Shown: positions 17,936 to 26,011 of the stretch, in pieces | How positions within the stretch are numbered: position 1 is the first letter of the stretch | How the letters are laid out: each line of letters opens with the position of its first letter | DNA from: Promicromonospora soli | GTDB taxonomy: Bacteria; Actinomycetota; Actinomycetes; Actinomycetales; Cellulomonadaceae | Assembly (NCBI RefSeq): GCF_014653785.1 | Contig: NZ_BNAS01000001.1 | Coordinates: 1,188,952-1,252,951, forward strand | Length of the DNA stretch: 64,000 nucleotides | Direction of reading: 5' to 3' | Program-made: the position numbers and the translations under genes | The notes under the pieces: generated by a model | Database searches by the model: none | Told to the model about the DNA's origin: nothing | What the model saw: the letters and a program-made list of their open reading frames with translations, nothing else

Positions 17936-18484
17936 CTACGCCATCGAGGTCTGATCCGCGCGGCGGGCTCGATGGGCCGCCTGGGCGTTGCGGTTGCTGC
18001 ACGTCACGGAGCAGTAGCGCCGCGAGCGGTTACGAGAAAGGTCGAGGACGATCCCCTCGCAGTCGCTGTCGGCGCAGACGGCGAGGCGGGAGAGCTCGTC
18101 GTCCCGGATGACGTCGACCATCGCCATCGCGGTCTCGACGAGGACGCGTGTGGCGAGCGGAGCGTCGTCGGGCACGGCGTGGATGTGCCAGTCCTCGGGC
18201 GGGTGCCGCACGAGCCGGGGCACCGCGCCGGCGGCGGCCAGCATGTCGTTCACCAGGCCCGCGGCTGAGTCGCGGTCGGCGAGGAGCAGCTCGCGCAGCC
18301 GAGGCTGGAGCTCCAGCACCTCGTCGAGCTCGGCCTCAGTGCTGTCGTGCCGGCCCGTGTAGCCGTGCCGGACGAAGAACGCGTCGAGATCCGCCACGGT
18401 CACGATCGTGACCGGCGGCTCGGCGGCGTTCACCAGCGCGACGGCGGCCTGGAGGGATGCCTCAGTGTCATGAGCGAAAACCAC
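17936..18484 (-). CDS. CGNR zinc-finger protein (ABATE domain)
   Basis: A 182-aa probable transcription factor of a widespread actinobacterial family. The N-terminal two-thirds is the helical ABATE domain (DUF1470); the C-terminal finger has Cys residues in VCADSDCEGIVLD and the CSVTCSNRNAQAAHRAR segment (about 137-176), where SNRNAQAAHR replaces the more usual CGNRVKVAAYR. All four metal-binding cysteines are present. The start is GTG at 18484. It diverges from the EamA transporter, with 39 bp between start codons, so it may control that gene as well as itself. Confidence 0.88.
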   Translation of the reverse strand: MVFAHDTEASLQAAVALVNAAEPPVTIVTVADLDAFFVRHGYTGRHDSTEAELDEVLELQPRLRELLLADRDSAAGLVNDMLAAAGAVPRLVRHPPEDWHIHAVPDDAPLATRVLVETAMAMVDVIRDDELSRLAVCADSDCEGIVLDLSRNRSRRYCSVTCSNRNAQAAHRARRADQTSMA

Positions 18485-18485
18485 G

Positions 18486-18515
18486 TTGACACATTACCCC
18501 GTACCCCCGTAGCGT
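18486..18515 (+). promoter_or_regulatory. Promoter of the EamA transporter
   Basis: A consensus TTGACA (18486-18491) is followed 18 bp later by TAGCGT (18510-18515), with the ATG only eight bases beyond. Transcription should begin at or next to the start codon, so this is probably a leaderless mRNA. It lies in the 39-bp divergent gap with the CGNR gene. Confidence 0.6.
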
Positions 18516-18523
18516 CAGGACCC

Positions 18524-19537
18524 ATGGGCACTGTGACACCTGACATCACCGGGCTGGGCGCCATCGAGCCGGGTGTCGTCCGATCACCTCGCACCCGCCG
18601 CCTCACCGCCGGCCTGGTGTTCGCGGGCGTCTCCGCCGCGGCGTTCAGCCTGTCCGGGGTGTTTGCGAGCGGGCTCCTCGACACGGACTGGAGCCCTGGC
18701 GCGATGGTCCTCGCCCGCGTCGCGCTGGCGGCAGTCGTGGTGCTCCCGCTCGGCATCGTGTCGTTGCGCGGGGACTGGCGCCCCGTGCGCCGCAATCTCG
18801 GGCTCATCGCCATCTACGGAGCGGTCTCGGTCGCGGGCTGCCAGTTCGCCTACTTCTCCGCCGTGCAGTACATGGCCATCGGCCCGGCCCTGCTCATCGA
18901 GTACACGGCACCGGCGGCCGTGGTGCTCTGGTTCTGGCTCCGGCACGGCCAGCGTCCGACGAGGGCCACCATCATGGGCACGCTGCTCGCCGCCGTCGGC
19001 CTCGTGCTGGTCCTGGACCTGGCCTCCGGCGCTCCGGGCGCCACGGCGATGGATCCGGTCGGCGTCGCCTGGGCCCTCGTCGCGATGCTCGGCGTCGCCA
19101 CGTACTTCGTCATCAATGCCAAGGCCGACACCGGGCTGCCGCCGCTCGCCCTCGCGGCCGGCGGCCTGACCACCGCCACCCTGGCCCTTGGCGTGCTCGG
19201 CGCGACCGGGCTCATGCCGCTGGAGTACAGCACCGCATCGCCGGTCTACGCGGGCACGGCCGTGCCGTGGTGGCTGCCGGTGGTCGGCCTCGGCATCGTG
19301 ACCGCCGCGCTCGCCTACGTGGCCGGGATCGCCGCCGGCCGCCTCCTGGGGCCACGGCTGTCCTCCTTCGTCGGGCTGTTCGAGGTGGTCGCCGCCATCG
19401 CCTTCGCCTGGCTGCTGCTCGGCGAGCTCCCCGGGACGATCCAGCTCGTGGGCGGCGTCCTGATCCTCGCCGGTGTGATCGCGGTCCAGGCCGGTGAGAA
19501 GCGGACGGGTGCGGCCTCGGCGGACGGGCGTCGGTAA
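18524..19537 (+). CDS. EamA/RhtA-type drug-metabolite transporter
   Basis: A 337-aa membrane protein with ten predicted helices arranged as two EamA repeats (about residues 25-155 and 170-315), typical of the DMT superfamily that exports amino acids or metabolites such as threonine and homoserine. Characteristic pieces are the FSLSGVFASGLLD helix one, YFSAVQYMAIGPALLIEYTAP, and the closing LLLGELPGTIQLVGGVLILAGV. I take the ATG at 18524 because the promoter ends just before it; an in-frame ATG at 18470 would lie upstream of that promoter. The cargo is unknown. Confidence 0.88.
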   Translation: MGTVTPDITGLGAIEPGVVRSPRTRRLTAGLVFAGVSAAAFSLSGVFASGLLDTDWSPGAMVLARVALAAVVVLPLGIVSLRGDWRPVRRNLGLIAIYGAVSVAGCQFAYFSAVQYMAIGPALLIEYTAPAAVVLWFWLRHGQRPTRATIMGTLLAAVGLVLVLDLASGAPGATAMDPVGVAWALVAMLGVATYFVINAKADTGLPPLALAAGGLTTATLALGVLGATGLMPLEYSTASPVYAGTAVPWWLPVVGLGIVTAALAYVAGIAAGRLLGPRLSSFVGLFEVVAAIAFAWLLLGELPGTIQLVGGVLILAGVIAVQAGEKRTGAASADGRR

Positions 19538-19574
19538 ACGGGCCGGTACGGCGTCGGGCACTAGGCTTGGCGAC

Positions 19575-20696
19575 ATGCCAGACCCCACGACGACTGGCCC
19601 TGTGGACCGTCATCGCGTGAGACCGCTCGGTGAGAATCCGGGCCGAGCGCCCAAGGTGCCCACGCTCGAGGAGGTCGCCCTGCGGGCGGGGGTCTCGCGG
19701 TCCGTGGCGTCCCGTGCGATGAACAACGTCCGCAATGTGAGTCCGGCGAAGCGCGAGGCGGTCGCACGGGCCGCGAGCGAGCTCGGCTACGTCCCGAATG
19801 CGACGGCGCGAGCCCTGGCGACGAGCACGGTCGGGTCGGTGGTCCTCGCAGTGTCCAACGACGACCCGGCACTGTTCGGGGATCCGTTCTTCTCCCAGGT
19901 GCTCGTCGGTGTGGCAACGGCGCTGGACAAGTCGGAGCTGGACCTGACGCTCATGCTCGCGTCCTCGGAGCACGGCCAGGCCCGGCTCGAGCGGCTGCTG
20001 AGGTCCCGTCGGTCCGACGGGGTGATGCTCATGGCCCTGCGGGGGGACGACCCGCTGAACCGGGTCGCGGCGGCGACCGATCTGCCGGTGGTGCTCGGTG
20101 GCCGGCCGCTGGACGGAGAGGCCCGCTGGTACGTCGACGTCGACAACCGAGGCGGTGCCCGCCTCGCCGCAGAGCACCTGCTGAGCTCCGGGCGCCGGCG
20201 CATCGCCACGATCACCGGTCCGATGGACCTGCAGGCATCGGTCGCCCGGTATCAGGGTTTCGCCGACGCGATGGCGGTGGGGCAGCTGCCCGCGGACCTC
20301 GTCGAGCACGCCGACTTCAGCTACGAGGGCGGCGCCCAGGCGATGGCGCGGCTGCTCGCCGCGCACCCCGACATCGACGGCGTCTTCGCCGCCTCGGACA
20401 ACATGGCCGCCGGCGCCCTGCGCGCCCTCAAGGCTGAGGGTCGCCGCATCCCCGACGATGTCGCCGTGGTCGGCTTCGACGACCTGGAGATCGCGCGCCA
20501 CACAGAGCCGGCGCTCACCACGATCAGCCAACCGATCCGTGGTCTCGGTCAGGAGATGGCCACGATGCTGGTCCGGCTGATCAGCGGTGAGACCCCGACC
20601 CCGATCATCCTGCCGACGCGGCTGGTCGTGCGAGGCTCGGCACCCGGCGAGGGGGCACCCGCGGAGCGGGCACCCGGCGAGGGGATCGAGACCTGA
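19575..20696 (+). CDS. LacI-family transcriptional regulator
   Basis: A 373-aa repressor with an N-terminal LacI helix-turn-helix and hinge (about residues 29-85; TLEEVALRAGVSRSVASRAM, then NATARALAT) and a periplasmic-binding-protein-like effector domain. The C-terminal tail repeats an APGEG/APAERAPGEG unit. The gene converges on the lichenase gene, next to GH6, so control of glucan use is likely. The recognition helix (SRSVASRAMNN) differs from the GRGTVSRVIN type I remember for CelR, so it need not be the protein that binds the CelR-like boxes in this window. A TAGGCT element seven bases before the ATG suggests a leaderless transcript. Confidence 0.9.
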   Translation: MPDPTTTGPVDRHRVRPLGENPGRAPKVPTLEEVALRAGVSRSVASRAMNNVRNVSPAKREAVARAASELGYVPNATARALATSTVGSVVLAVSNDDPALFGDPFFSQVLVGVATALDKSELDLTLMLASSEHGQARLERLLRSRRSDGVMLMALRGDDPLNRVAAATDLPVVLGGRPLDGEARWYVDVDNRGGARLAAEHLLSSGRRRIATITGPMDLQASVARYQGFADAMAVGQLPADLVEHADFSYEGGAQAMARLLAAHPDIDGVFAASDNMAAGALRALKAEGRRIPDDVAVVGFDDLEIARHTEPALTTISQPIRGLGQEMATMLVRLISGETPTPIILPTRLVVRGSAPGEGAPAERAPGEGIET

Positions 20697-20717
20697 CCCC
20701 CTCGCCGGGCGTCGCCG

Positions 20718-21497
20718 TCAGTACTGCGTGTACCGGACCCAGTCGTAGGTGGCGGTGCGCTGCCCGGAGTAGTTGAACGGCCCGAGCCAGTCATCAACAC
20801 CGGTCCCGGGCCACAGGTTCATCATGATGCGCTGCGGATGCGTCGGCAGCGGGCCGCGCGAGCCGTTCTCCTGGTGGACGAGGCGGCCGTCGACGAACCA
20901 GTTGATGGTGCCCCCTCGCCACCACTCGATGGCGTAGTTGTGGTAGCCGGCCGCGGCGTCGAAGCCGAGGTTGATGATCGCCTCGTGCCCCCCGACGCCG
21001 CTGGTGAAGTAGTTGGTCTGCATCTGCCAGGTGTTCTTGCCGAGGATCTCGACGTCGATCTCGTCCCACGGCTGGCCGTCGCTCGGCCCGGTGTAGGTGA
21101 AGAACGAGCTGACGATCCCGGACCCGGACGCCGCCTTCATCCGCACCTCGTAGCGCCCGTAGGAGTACAGGTCATTGGTGCGGTACTCGCCGGAGGCGTA
21201 CGGCCTGCCCGAGCAGCCGCTCGGGCAGGTGGCGTTGTCCAGGTTCAGGCCCATGACCCCGCCGCTGTGCCAGACGTGGTCGGCCCGCCAGCCGGCGTTG
21301 AACATGCCCCCGTTGGTCCAGCCGTCGGCCTTGTTCCAGCGCCCGGCGTTGTGGGAGTCGAGGTTGTCGACGAAGCTGCCGCCGGCGGCCTGGGCGGGCG
21401 GTGTCAGCCCCGGCGCCGCCGAGAGGCCGAGCAGCAGGGCCAAGGCCAGGAGCAGACGGCGTGGTGCGGAGCGGTGTCGCATCGTCATTGATCGCAT
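20718..21497 (-). CDS. Secreted lichenase, GH16 beta-1,3-1,4-glucanase
   Basis: Secreted enzyme of 259 aa cleaving mixed-linkage beta-glucan (EC 3.2.1.73 type). A signal peptide (about residues 1-38, hydrophobic LLLALALLLGLSAAPG, AQA cleavage) is followed by a single GH16 domain. The catalytic motif is DEIDVEILGK, giving nucleophile Glu146, assisting Asp148 and acid/base Glu150. The later segments FTSGVGGHEAIINLGFD and MMNLWPGTGVDDWLG are those of bacterial lichenases. No binding module is present. GGAGGT lies four bases before the ATG. It is 84 bp downstream of GH6 on the same strand and converges on the LacI regulator. Confidence 0.95.
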   Translation of the reverse strand: MRSMTMRHRSAPRRLLLALALLLGLSAAPGLTPPAQAAGGSFVDNLDSHNAGRWNKADGWTNGGMFNAGWRADHVWHSGGVMGLNLDNATCPSGCSGRPYASGEYRTNDLYSYGRYEVRMKAASGSGIVSSFFTYTGPSDGQPWDEIDVEILGKNTWQMQTNYFTSGVGGHEAIINLGFDAAAGYHNYAIEWWRGGTINWFVDGRLVHQENGSRGPLPTHPQRIMMNLWPGTGVDDWLGPFNYSGQRTATYDWVRYTQY

Positions 21498-21505
21498 GAG
21501 TACCT

Positions 21506-21521
21506 CCATTGGTACCGATGG
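21506..21521. promoter_or_regulatory. Near-perfect 16-bp palindrome at the lichenase ribosome-binding site
   Basis: CCATTGGTACCGATGG matches its reverse complement at all but one pair of positions. It begins nine bases upstream of the lichenase ATG and touches the Shine-Dalgarno sequence. It does not resemble the CelR-type box found upstream of GH6 and GH5, so it may be the site of another regulator, or an RNA structure limiting translation. Confidence 0.45.
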
Positions 21522-21581
21522 TGCGGGAGACCCCGGCATCGAGCCAGGGCTGGGTGCTCGTCGAGCCGGGCGGCTACCTCC

Positions 21582-22877
21582 TCACCTCCGGTCGAGCGCC
21601 GGCTGGGCGAGCTCGATCAGCTCTCGTGCCTGCTCGGGGAACCACTGGCCGGCGGCCGGGTCGACCATGCCGCGCTCGGGGTCCTCGGGCCCGCCGAGGC
21701 CGCGGAAGCACTCGCCGTCGGACTCGCCCGGGATCTTGATCCACAGGAGGGCGTCGACGAGCTCGTTTCCGGTGTCGGTCGTCGGCCGCAGGCCCAGGCC
21801 GCGGTGCGGCGGGTTGCACCACGTCTCGGCGTCGGGGTAGACCCCGGCCGGCGCGGCCCAGGCGCCCCGGCCGTTGCGGCTGGTGTCGACGACGAAGTGC
21901 GTGGTGGCCTCGACGTCGCCGAGGGCGAGGTCGTAACGCGAGTCGATGCCCGCGGTGTTCAGTGCCGGGTCCGTCGCGGTCGGGCTCCAGATGCCCTGGT
22001 TGGACAGTGTCACGCCGGTCCAGTCGTTCGCGGGGCCGCCGCTCCAGTACTGGTTGCCGCAGCTCGCGTAGTCGCCGGTCGCTACCTGTGTGGCGTAGGC
22101 GATGCACCGGGAGATCCAGGTGCCGTAGGCGACGCTGTTCTCGGTGAGCTCGTAGTTCGACACGTTCAGGAAGAACCCGTCCGCGCGCTCGACACCGGCC
22201 TTGACCAGGCGGTCTGCGGCCTCACCCACGTTCAGCCAGGACGTGTTCGTGCCATCGAGGTACACGACGGCGTTCGGCTGCTGCTTCAGGCGGTCGACCG
22301 CGTAGTTGAGCATCTCGAAGCGCTCCGCGGCGGCGTCCCGGCCCGTGGTCTCGGGGTCGTACTCCGGCGGCCGGCACCGCTCGAGCTGCCCGTCCAACGG
22401 GGTGTACCAGGGGATGACGCCGAGCCCGTCCGGCTCGAGGACGACCGCGGCCTCCTCGTTCCCGATCCCGGCCGCGAAGCCGTCGATCCACGCCTTGTAC
22501 TCGTCGACGCCGAGGGCGCCGCCCGCCGAGTAGAGCGCGCAGTCGCGGAACGGGATGTTGTACGCGACCAGTACGGGGACCTTCTCGCCCGTGCGCTTGA
22601 CGAGCCTCCGGACGTCCGTCTCCACCTCGGCGGGACTCCCGTCCGTGAACCAGGTGGAGCTGGGGATCTTGCTGAGCAGGAGCGCGTCCCGCTTGGCCTG
22701 CCCGCGCAGAGCGTGGGCCGCCTCCTTGGTGGTGCTCTGGGGGTCGTTGAAGAGCTCGGTCCCGGGGGCCAGGACGTCGTTGCTCGCCCAGGCCGGGCTG
22801 CCACCGAGCAGGGTTGCGCCGAGAGCGCACACGGTGAGCGCGGCCATGAGCCGCCGCCGAGAGTTCGGTCGTGTCAT
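21582..22877 (-). CDS. Secreted GH6 cellulase
   Basis: Inverting beta-1,4-glucanase of family 6, 431 aa, secreted. Signal peptide: MTRPNSRRRLMAALT with hydrophobic core to AWA (about residue 31). The GH6 signature VAYNIPFRDCALYSAGG places the catalytic acid at Asp112, and the second conserved region is the ALLWIKIPGESDGEC segment near 385. There is no carbohydrate-binding module, so it is a single-domain enzyme; endoglucanase or cellobiohydrolase cannot be decided without the loop structure. GGAGACC precedes the ATG at 22877. A CelR-type operator lies 75-88 bp upstream of the start. The lichenase gene follows and may be co-transcribed. Confidence 0.95.
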   Translation of the reverse strand: MTRPNSRRRLMAALTVCALGATLLGGSPAWASNDVLAPGTELFNDPQSTTKEAAHALRGQAKRDALLLSKIPSSTWFTDGSPAEVETDVRRLVKRTGEKVPVLVAYNIPFRDCALYSAGGALGVDEYKAWIDGFAAGIGNEEAAVVLEPDGLGVIPWYTPLDGQLERCRPPEYDPETTGRDAAAERFEMLNYAVDRLKQQPNAVVYLDGTNTSWLNVGEAADRLVKAGVERADGFFLNVSNYELTENSVAYGTWISRCIAYATQVATGDYASCGNQYWSGGPANDWTGVTLSNQGIWSPTATDPALNTAGIDSRYDLALGDVEATTHFVVDTSRNGRGAWAAPAGVYPDAETWCNPPHRGLGLRPTTDTGNELVDALLWIKIPGESDGECFRGLGGPEDPERGMVDPAAGQWFPEQARELIELAQPALDRR

Positions 22878-22951
22878 GCGGGGGGTCTCCCAAGGTCTCC
22901 GCGAACGCGTCGTTGCATGTTCGCGACGGTGAGGCATGGACTGGAAACATG

Positions 22952-22965
22952 TGGAAGCGCTCCCA
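22952..22965. promoter_or_regulatory. CelR-type operator upstream of GH6
   Basis: TGGAAGCGCTCCCA (minus strand TGGGAGCGCTTCCA) differs by one base from the 14-bp CelR operator TGGGAGCGCTCCCA known from cellulase genes of Thermobifida. It lies in the divergent region between GH6 and the helicase gene, 75-88 bp before the GH6 ATG. Confidence 0.8.
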
Positions 22966-23072
22966 GTTTGCCCATCGTCCGGGGCATCGGGCAACCGTGT
23001 CAAGGTCTCCTGGCGTCACGAGGTCCGACGACTCCGCAGCACGCTTCACCCGCCTGCAAGAATGGGCGGACC

Positions 23073-25856
23073 ATGACGGCGCCCTCTTCGACAACCTCGA
23101 CCTCCGCGACAGCCACCTCGACGACCGGCCGGTCCGGCTCTGCATCGGACATCCCGAAGCCCGCCGGGACCCTGATCCCGTACCTGCCCGCGCCCACGGG
23201 CAAGGACCCCGATCCGGACGTCCTGTTCGAGAGCTTCGGCGAGTGGGCCGCCGCGGGCGGGCGGGCGCTCTACCCGCACCAGGAGGAGGCTCTCCTGGAG
23301 GTCATGACCGGTTCCCACGTGGTCCTCGCGACGCCGACCGGCTCCGGGAAGTCGATGGTCGCGATGGGCGCGCAGTTCGCCGCGCTGGCGGCCCACCGGT
23401 CCGGACGCGGCGGCCGCACGTACTACACGGCCCCGCTGAAGGCGCTGGTCAGCGAGAAGTTCTTCGATCTGGTGGCGGCCTTCGGCTCGAAGAACGTGGG
23501 CATGATGACCGGCGACTCCGCCGTCAACCCGGATGCACCCATCATCTGCTGCACCGCGGAGATCCTCGCGAACCTCGCGCTCCGCCGCGGCAGCGGCGAC
23601 GGCGAGACCGGCCTCGGCACCGATGACGACGCCATCTCGCAGGTGGTCATGGACGAGTTCCACTACTACGGCGACCCGCAGCGCGGCTGGGCCTGGCAGG
23701 TGCCGCTGCTGGAGCTCAAGGACACGCAGTTCATCCTGATGAGCGCCACGCTCGGCGACACGACCCGCCTGCGCGAGGACATCGAGGAGCGCACCGGCCG
23801 GCCCGTTGCCGAGGTCGCGGGCGCCGAGCGTCCCGTGCCGCTCACCTTCTCCTACGTGGTGGAGCCGCTCACCGAGGTCATCCAGGAGCTCGTCCAGACC
23901 CACCGCGCCCCGGTCTACGTGGTCCACTTCACGCAGAAGGACGCCGTCGACCGCGCCCAGTCCCTGCTGTCGATGAACGTCTCGAGCAAGTCCGAGAAGG
24001 AGGCCATCACCGCCGAGATGGGCGCCTTCCGGTTCGGCACGGGGTTCGGCAAGACGCTCAGCAAGTTCCTGCGGCACGGCGTCGGCGTGCACCACGCCGG
24101 CATGCTGCCGAAGTACCGCCGCCTCGTGGAGCGCCTCACGCAGAAGGGCCTGCTCAAGGTCGTGTGCGGCACCGACACCCTGGGCGTCGGCATCAACGTG
24201 CCGATCCGCACGGTGCTCCTGACCAGCCTCGTGAAGTTCGACGGCGAGCGCATGCGCCACCTCAGCGCCCGTGAGTTCCACCAGATCGCCGGGCGCGCGG
24301 GCCGCGCCGGGTACGACACCGTGGGCGAGGTCCTCGTCATGGCGCCCGAGCACGTCATCGAGAACCGAAAGCTCCTGGCCAAGGCGGGCGACGACCCGAA
24401 GAAGCTCAAGAAGATCGTGCGCAAGAAGGCGCCGTCCGGCTCCGTGAACTGGACCGACGCCACGTTCGAGCGCCTGCGCGACGCCGATCCCGAGCCGCTC
24501 GTCTCCCAGTTCCGCGTGAACCACGCAATGGTGCTCAACGTCCTGGCGCGAGCGTCGGTCCGTCCGACCGGCCCCGGGGCCGCGACCGCAGACCCCGTTG
24601 ACGCCATGCGCCACCTCCTGACGGCCAACCACGACACCGAGACGCAGCAGGCCGAGCACGTGCGCCAGGCGTTCCGCATCTACAGGTCGCTGCGGACCGC
24701 CGGCGTCGTCGAGAAGGTCATGGTCTCCGACAGCGCAGTGCCGGACGGCGACGGCCGGCTCCGCCCGTCGGCCCGCCTCATGGTGGATCTCCCCCGCGAC
24801 TTCGCGCTGAACCAGCCGCTGTCGCCGTTCGCCCTGGCGGCCATGGACCTGCTCGACGTCGAGAGCCCGGCGCACTCGCTCGACGTCGTCTCCGTCATCG
24901 AGGCCACCCTCGACGACCCCCGCCAGGTGCTCATGGGCCAGCAGAACAGGGCCCGCGGCGAGGCGGTCGCCGCGATGAAGGCCGAGGGCCTCGAGTACGA
25001 CGAGCGCATGGAGCTGCTCGAGGAGGTCACCTGGCCCAAGCCGCTGGCGGACCTCCTGGAGCCCGCCTTCCACACCTACCGCCGCACCAACCCGTGGGTG
25101 GCGGACGCCGAGCTCTCCCCCAAGTCGGTGGTGCGTGACATGGTCGAGAAGGCCATGACGTTCGCCGAGATCGTGAGCGTGTACGGGCTGGAGCGCACCG
25201 AGGGCGTGGTGCTGCGCTACCTCGCCGACGCCTACCGCGCCGTGCGCCAGGTGGTTCCCGACGAGCACCGCACCGAGGAGGTGCAGGAGATCATCGAGTG
25301 GCTCGGCGAGCTCGTTCGCGGCGTGGACTCGTCGTTGCTCGACGAGTGGGAACGCTTGGCGAACCCCGTGGACGACGATGCCGACCTCGTGACCGACGGC
25401 GAGCTGGCCGGCGCCGGAGCCGAGGCGCCCGCCCGACCCGTCACCGGCAACCCGCGCGCGTTCCGCCGGCTGGTCCGCAACGCGATGTTCCGCCGCGTCG
25501 AGCTGGTCGCGCGCGAGGCCTACTCCGCGCTGGCCGCCCTGGACCCGGGCTGGGACGCCGACGCCTGGGGCGAGGCCCTGGACCCGCTGTTCGAGGAGCA
25601 GGGCGACGACGCCGTGGGCATCGGGCCGGAGGCGCGCTCGGCAGCGCTGCTGACGATCCTCGAGCCCGGCGCCGACCTGCCGGGCAGCGCCGGCGGCGAG
25701 ACCGGCCGCGTCGAGCCCGGGACCTGGTGGGTGCGTCAGGTGCTCGACGATCCCGTACGCAACCACGACTGGGCCATCACGGCGCGGGTCGACCTGGCGG
25801 CCAGCGACGAGGCCGGCGAGGTCGTGCTCACGGTGGTCGGCGTCGGGCAGATCTGA
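23073..25856 (+). CDS. Ski2-like superfamily II DEAD/DEAH helicase with DUF3516-type C-terminus
   Basis: An ATP-dependent helicase of 927 aa. The N-terminal RecA domain has Walker A ATPTGSGKS (about residues 86-94), Walker B as VVMDEFHYYG (DEFH in place of DEVH), and motif III MSATLGD. The second RecA domain ends with HQIAGRAGRAGYD (motif VI). The remaining 450 residues match the all-helical DUF3516 region restricted to actinobacterial relatives of eukaryotic Ski2/Mtr4 RNA helicases; an RNA-related role is inference. The first 40 residues are a Thr/Ser-rich tail. The ATG at 23073 is the first in frame after the cellulase promoter region. A terminator hairpin follows the stop. Confidence 0.88.
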   Translation: MTAPSSTTSTSATATSTTGRSGSASDIPKPAGTLIPYLPAPTGKDPDPDVLFESFGEWAAAGGRALYPHQEEALLEVMTGSHVVLATPTGSGKSMVAMGAQFAALAAHRSGRGGRTYYTAPLKALVSEKFFDLVAAFGSKNVGMMTGDSAVNPDAPIICCTAEILANLALRRGSGDGETGLGTDDDAISQVVMDEFHYYGDPQRGWAWQVPLLELKDTQFILMSATLGDTTRLREDIEERTGRPVAEVAGAERPVPLTFSYVVEPLTEVIQELVQTHRAPVYVVHFTQKDAVDRAQSLLSMNVSSKSEKEAITAEMGAFRFGTGFGKTLSKFLRHGVGVHHAGMLPKYRRLVERLTQKGLLKVVCGTDTLGVGINVPIRTVLLTSLVKFDGERMRHLSAREFHQIAGRAGRAGYDTVGEVLVMAPEHVIENRKLLAKAGDDPKKLKKIVRKKAPSGSVNWTDATFERLRDADPEPLVSQFRVNHAMVLNVLARASVRPTGPGAATADPVDAMRHLLTANHDTETQQAEHVRQAFRIYRSLRTAGVVEKVMVSDSAVPDGDGRLRPSARLMVDLPRDFALNQPLSPFALAAMDLLDVESPAHSLDVVSVIEATLDDPRQVLMGQQNRARGEAVAAMKAEGLEYDERMELLEEVTWPKPLADLLEPAFHTYRRTNPWVADAELSPKSVVRDMVEKAMTFAEIVSVYGLERTEGVVLRYLADAYRAVRQVVPDEHRTEEVQEIIEWLGELVRGVDSSLLDEWERLANPVDDDADLVTDGELAGAGAEAPARPVTGNPRAFRRLVRNAMFRRVELVAREAYSALAALDPGWDADAWGEALDPLFEEQGDDAVGIGPEARSAALLTILEPGADLPGSAGGETGRVEPGTWWVRQVLDDPVRNHDWAITARVDLAASDEAGEVVLTVVGVGQI

Positions 25857-25868
25857 CCGGCAGGGACT

Positions 25869-25914
25869 GGGCGGGCCCTCAGGGGGCCCGCCCTAAATCG
25901 GCATGTCCGATTTA
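25869..25914. terminator. Helicase terminator hairpin plus adjoining inverted repeat
   Basis: A GC hairpin (GGGCGGGCCC at 25869-25878 with its complement at 25884-25893, 5-nt loop) follows the helicase stop. It abuts a second inverted repeat, TAAATCGG-N5-CCGATTTA (25894-25914), which supplies an A/T-rich end and could also be an operator for the SGNH hydrolase gene, whose likely promoter (TTTACC at 25922, TAAACT at 25945) starts just after it. Confidence 0.65.
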
Positions 25915-26011
25915 CTGCCTATTTACCATACGGCGGTCTTGACCTAAACTCCCCTTATTAGAGTCCCGGTCAGCAGCGCCGCGCGGGCGCTGCCTGGACA
26001 CAGGAGTGCCA

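Noticed and set aside
23046-25766. A 906-codon open frame antisense to the helicase gene
   Set aside because: The helicase has complete motifs on the plus strand; long antisense frames are routine at this GC content, and the antisense product is a His/Gly/Arg-rich sequence with no domain.
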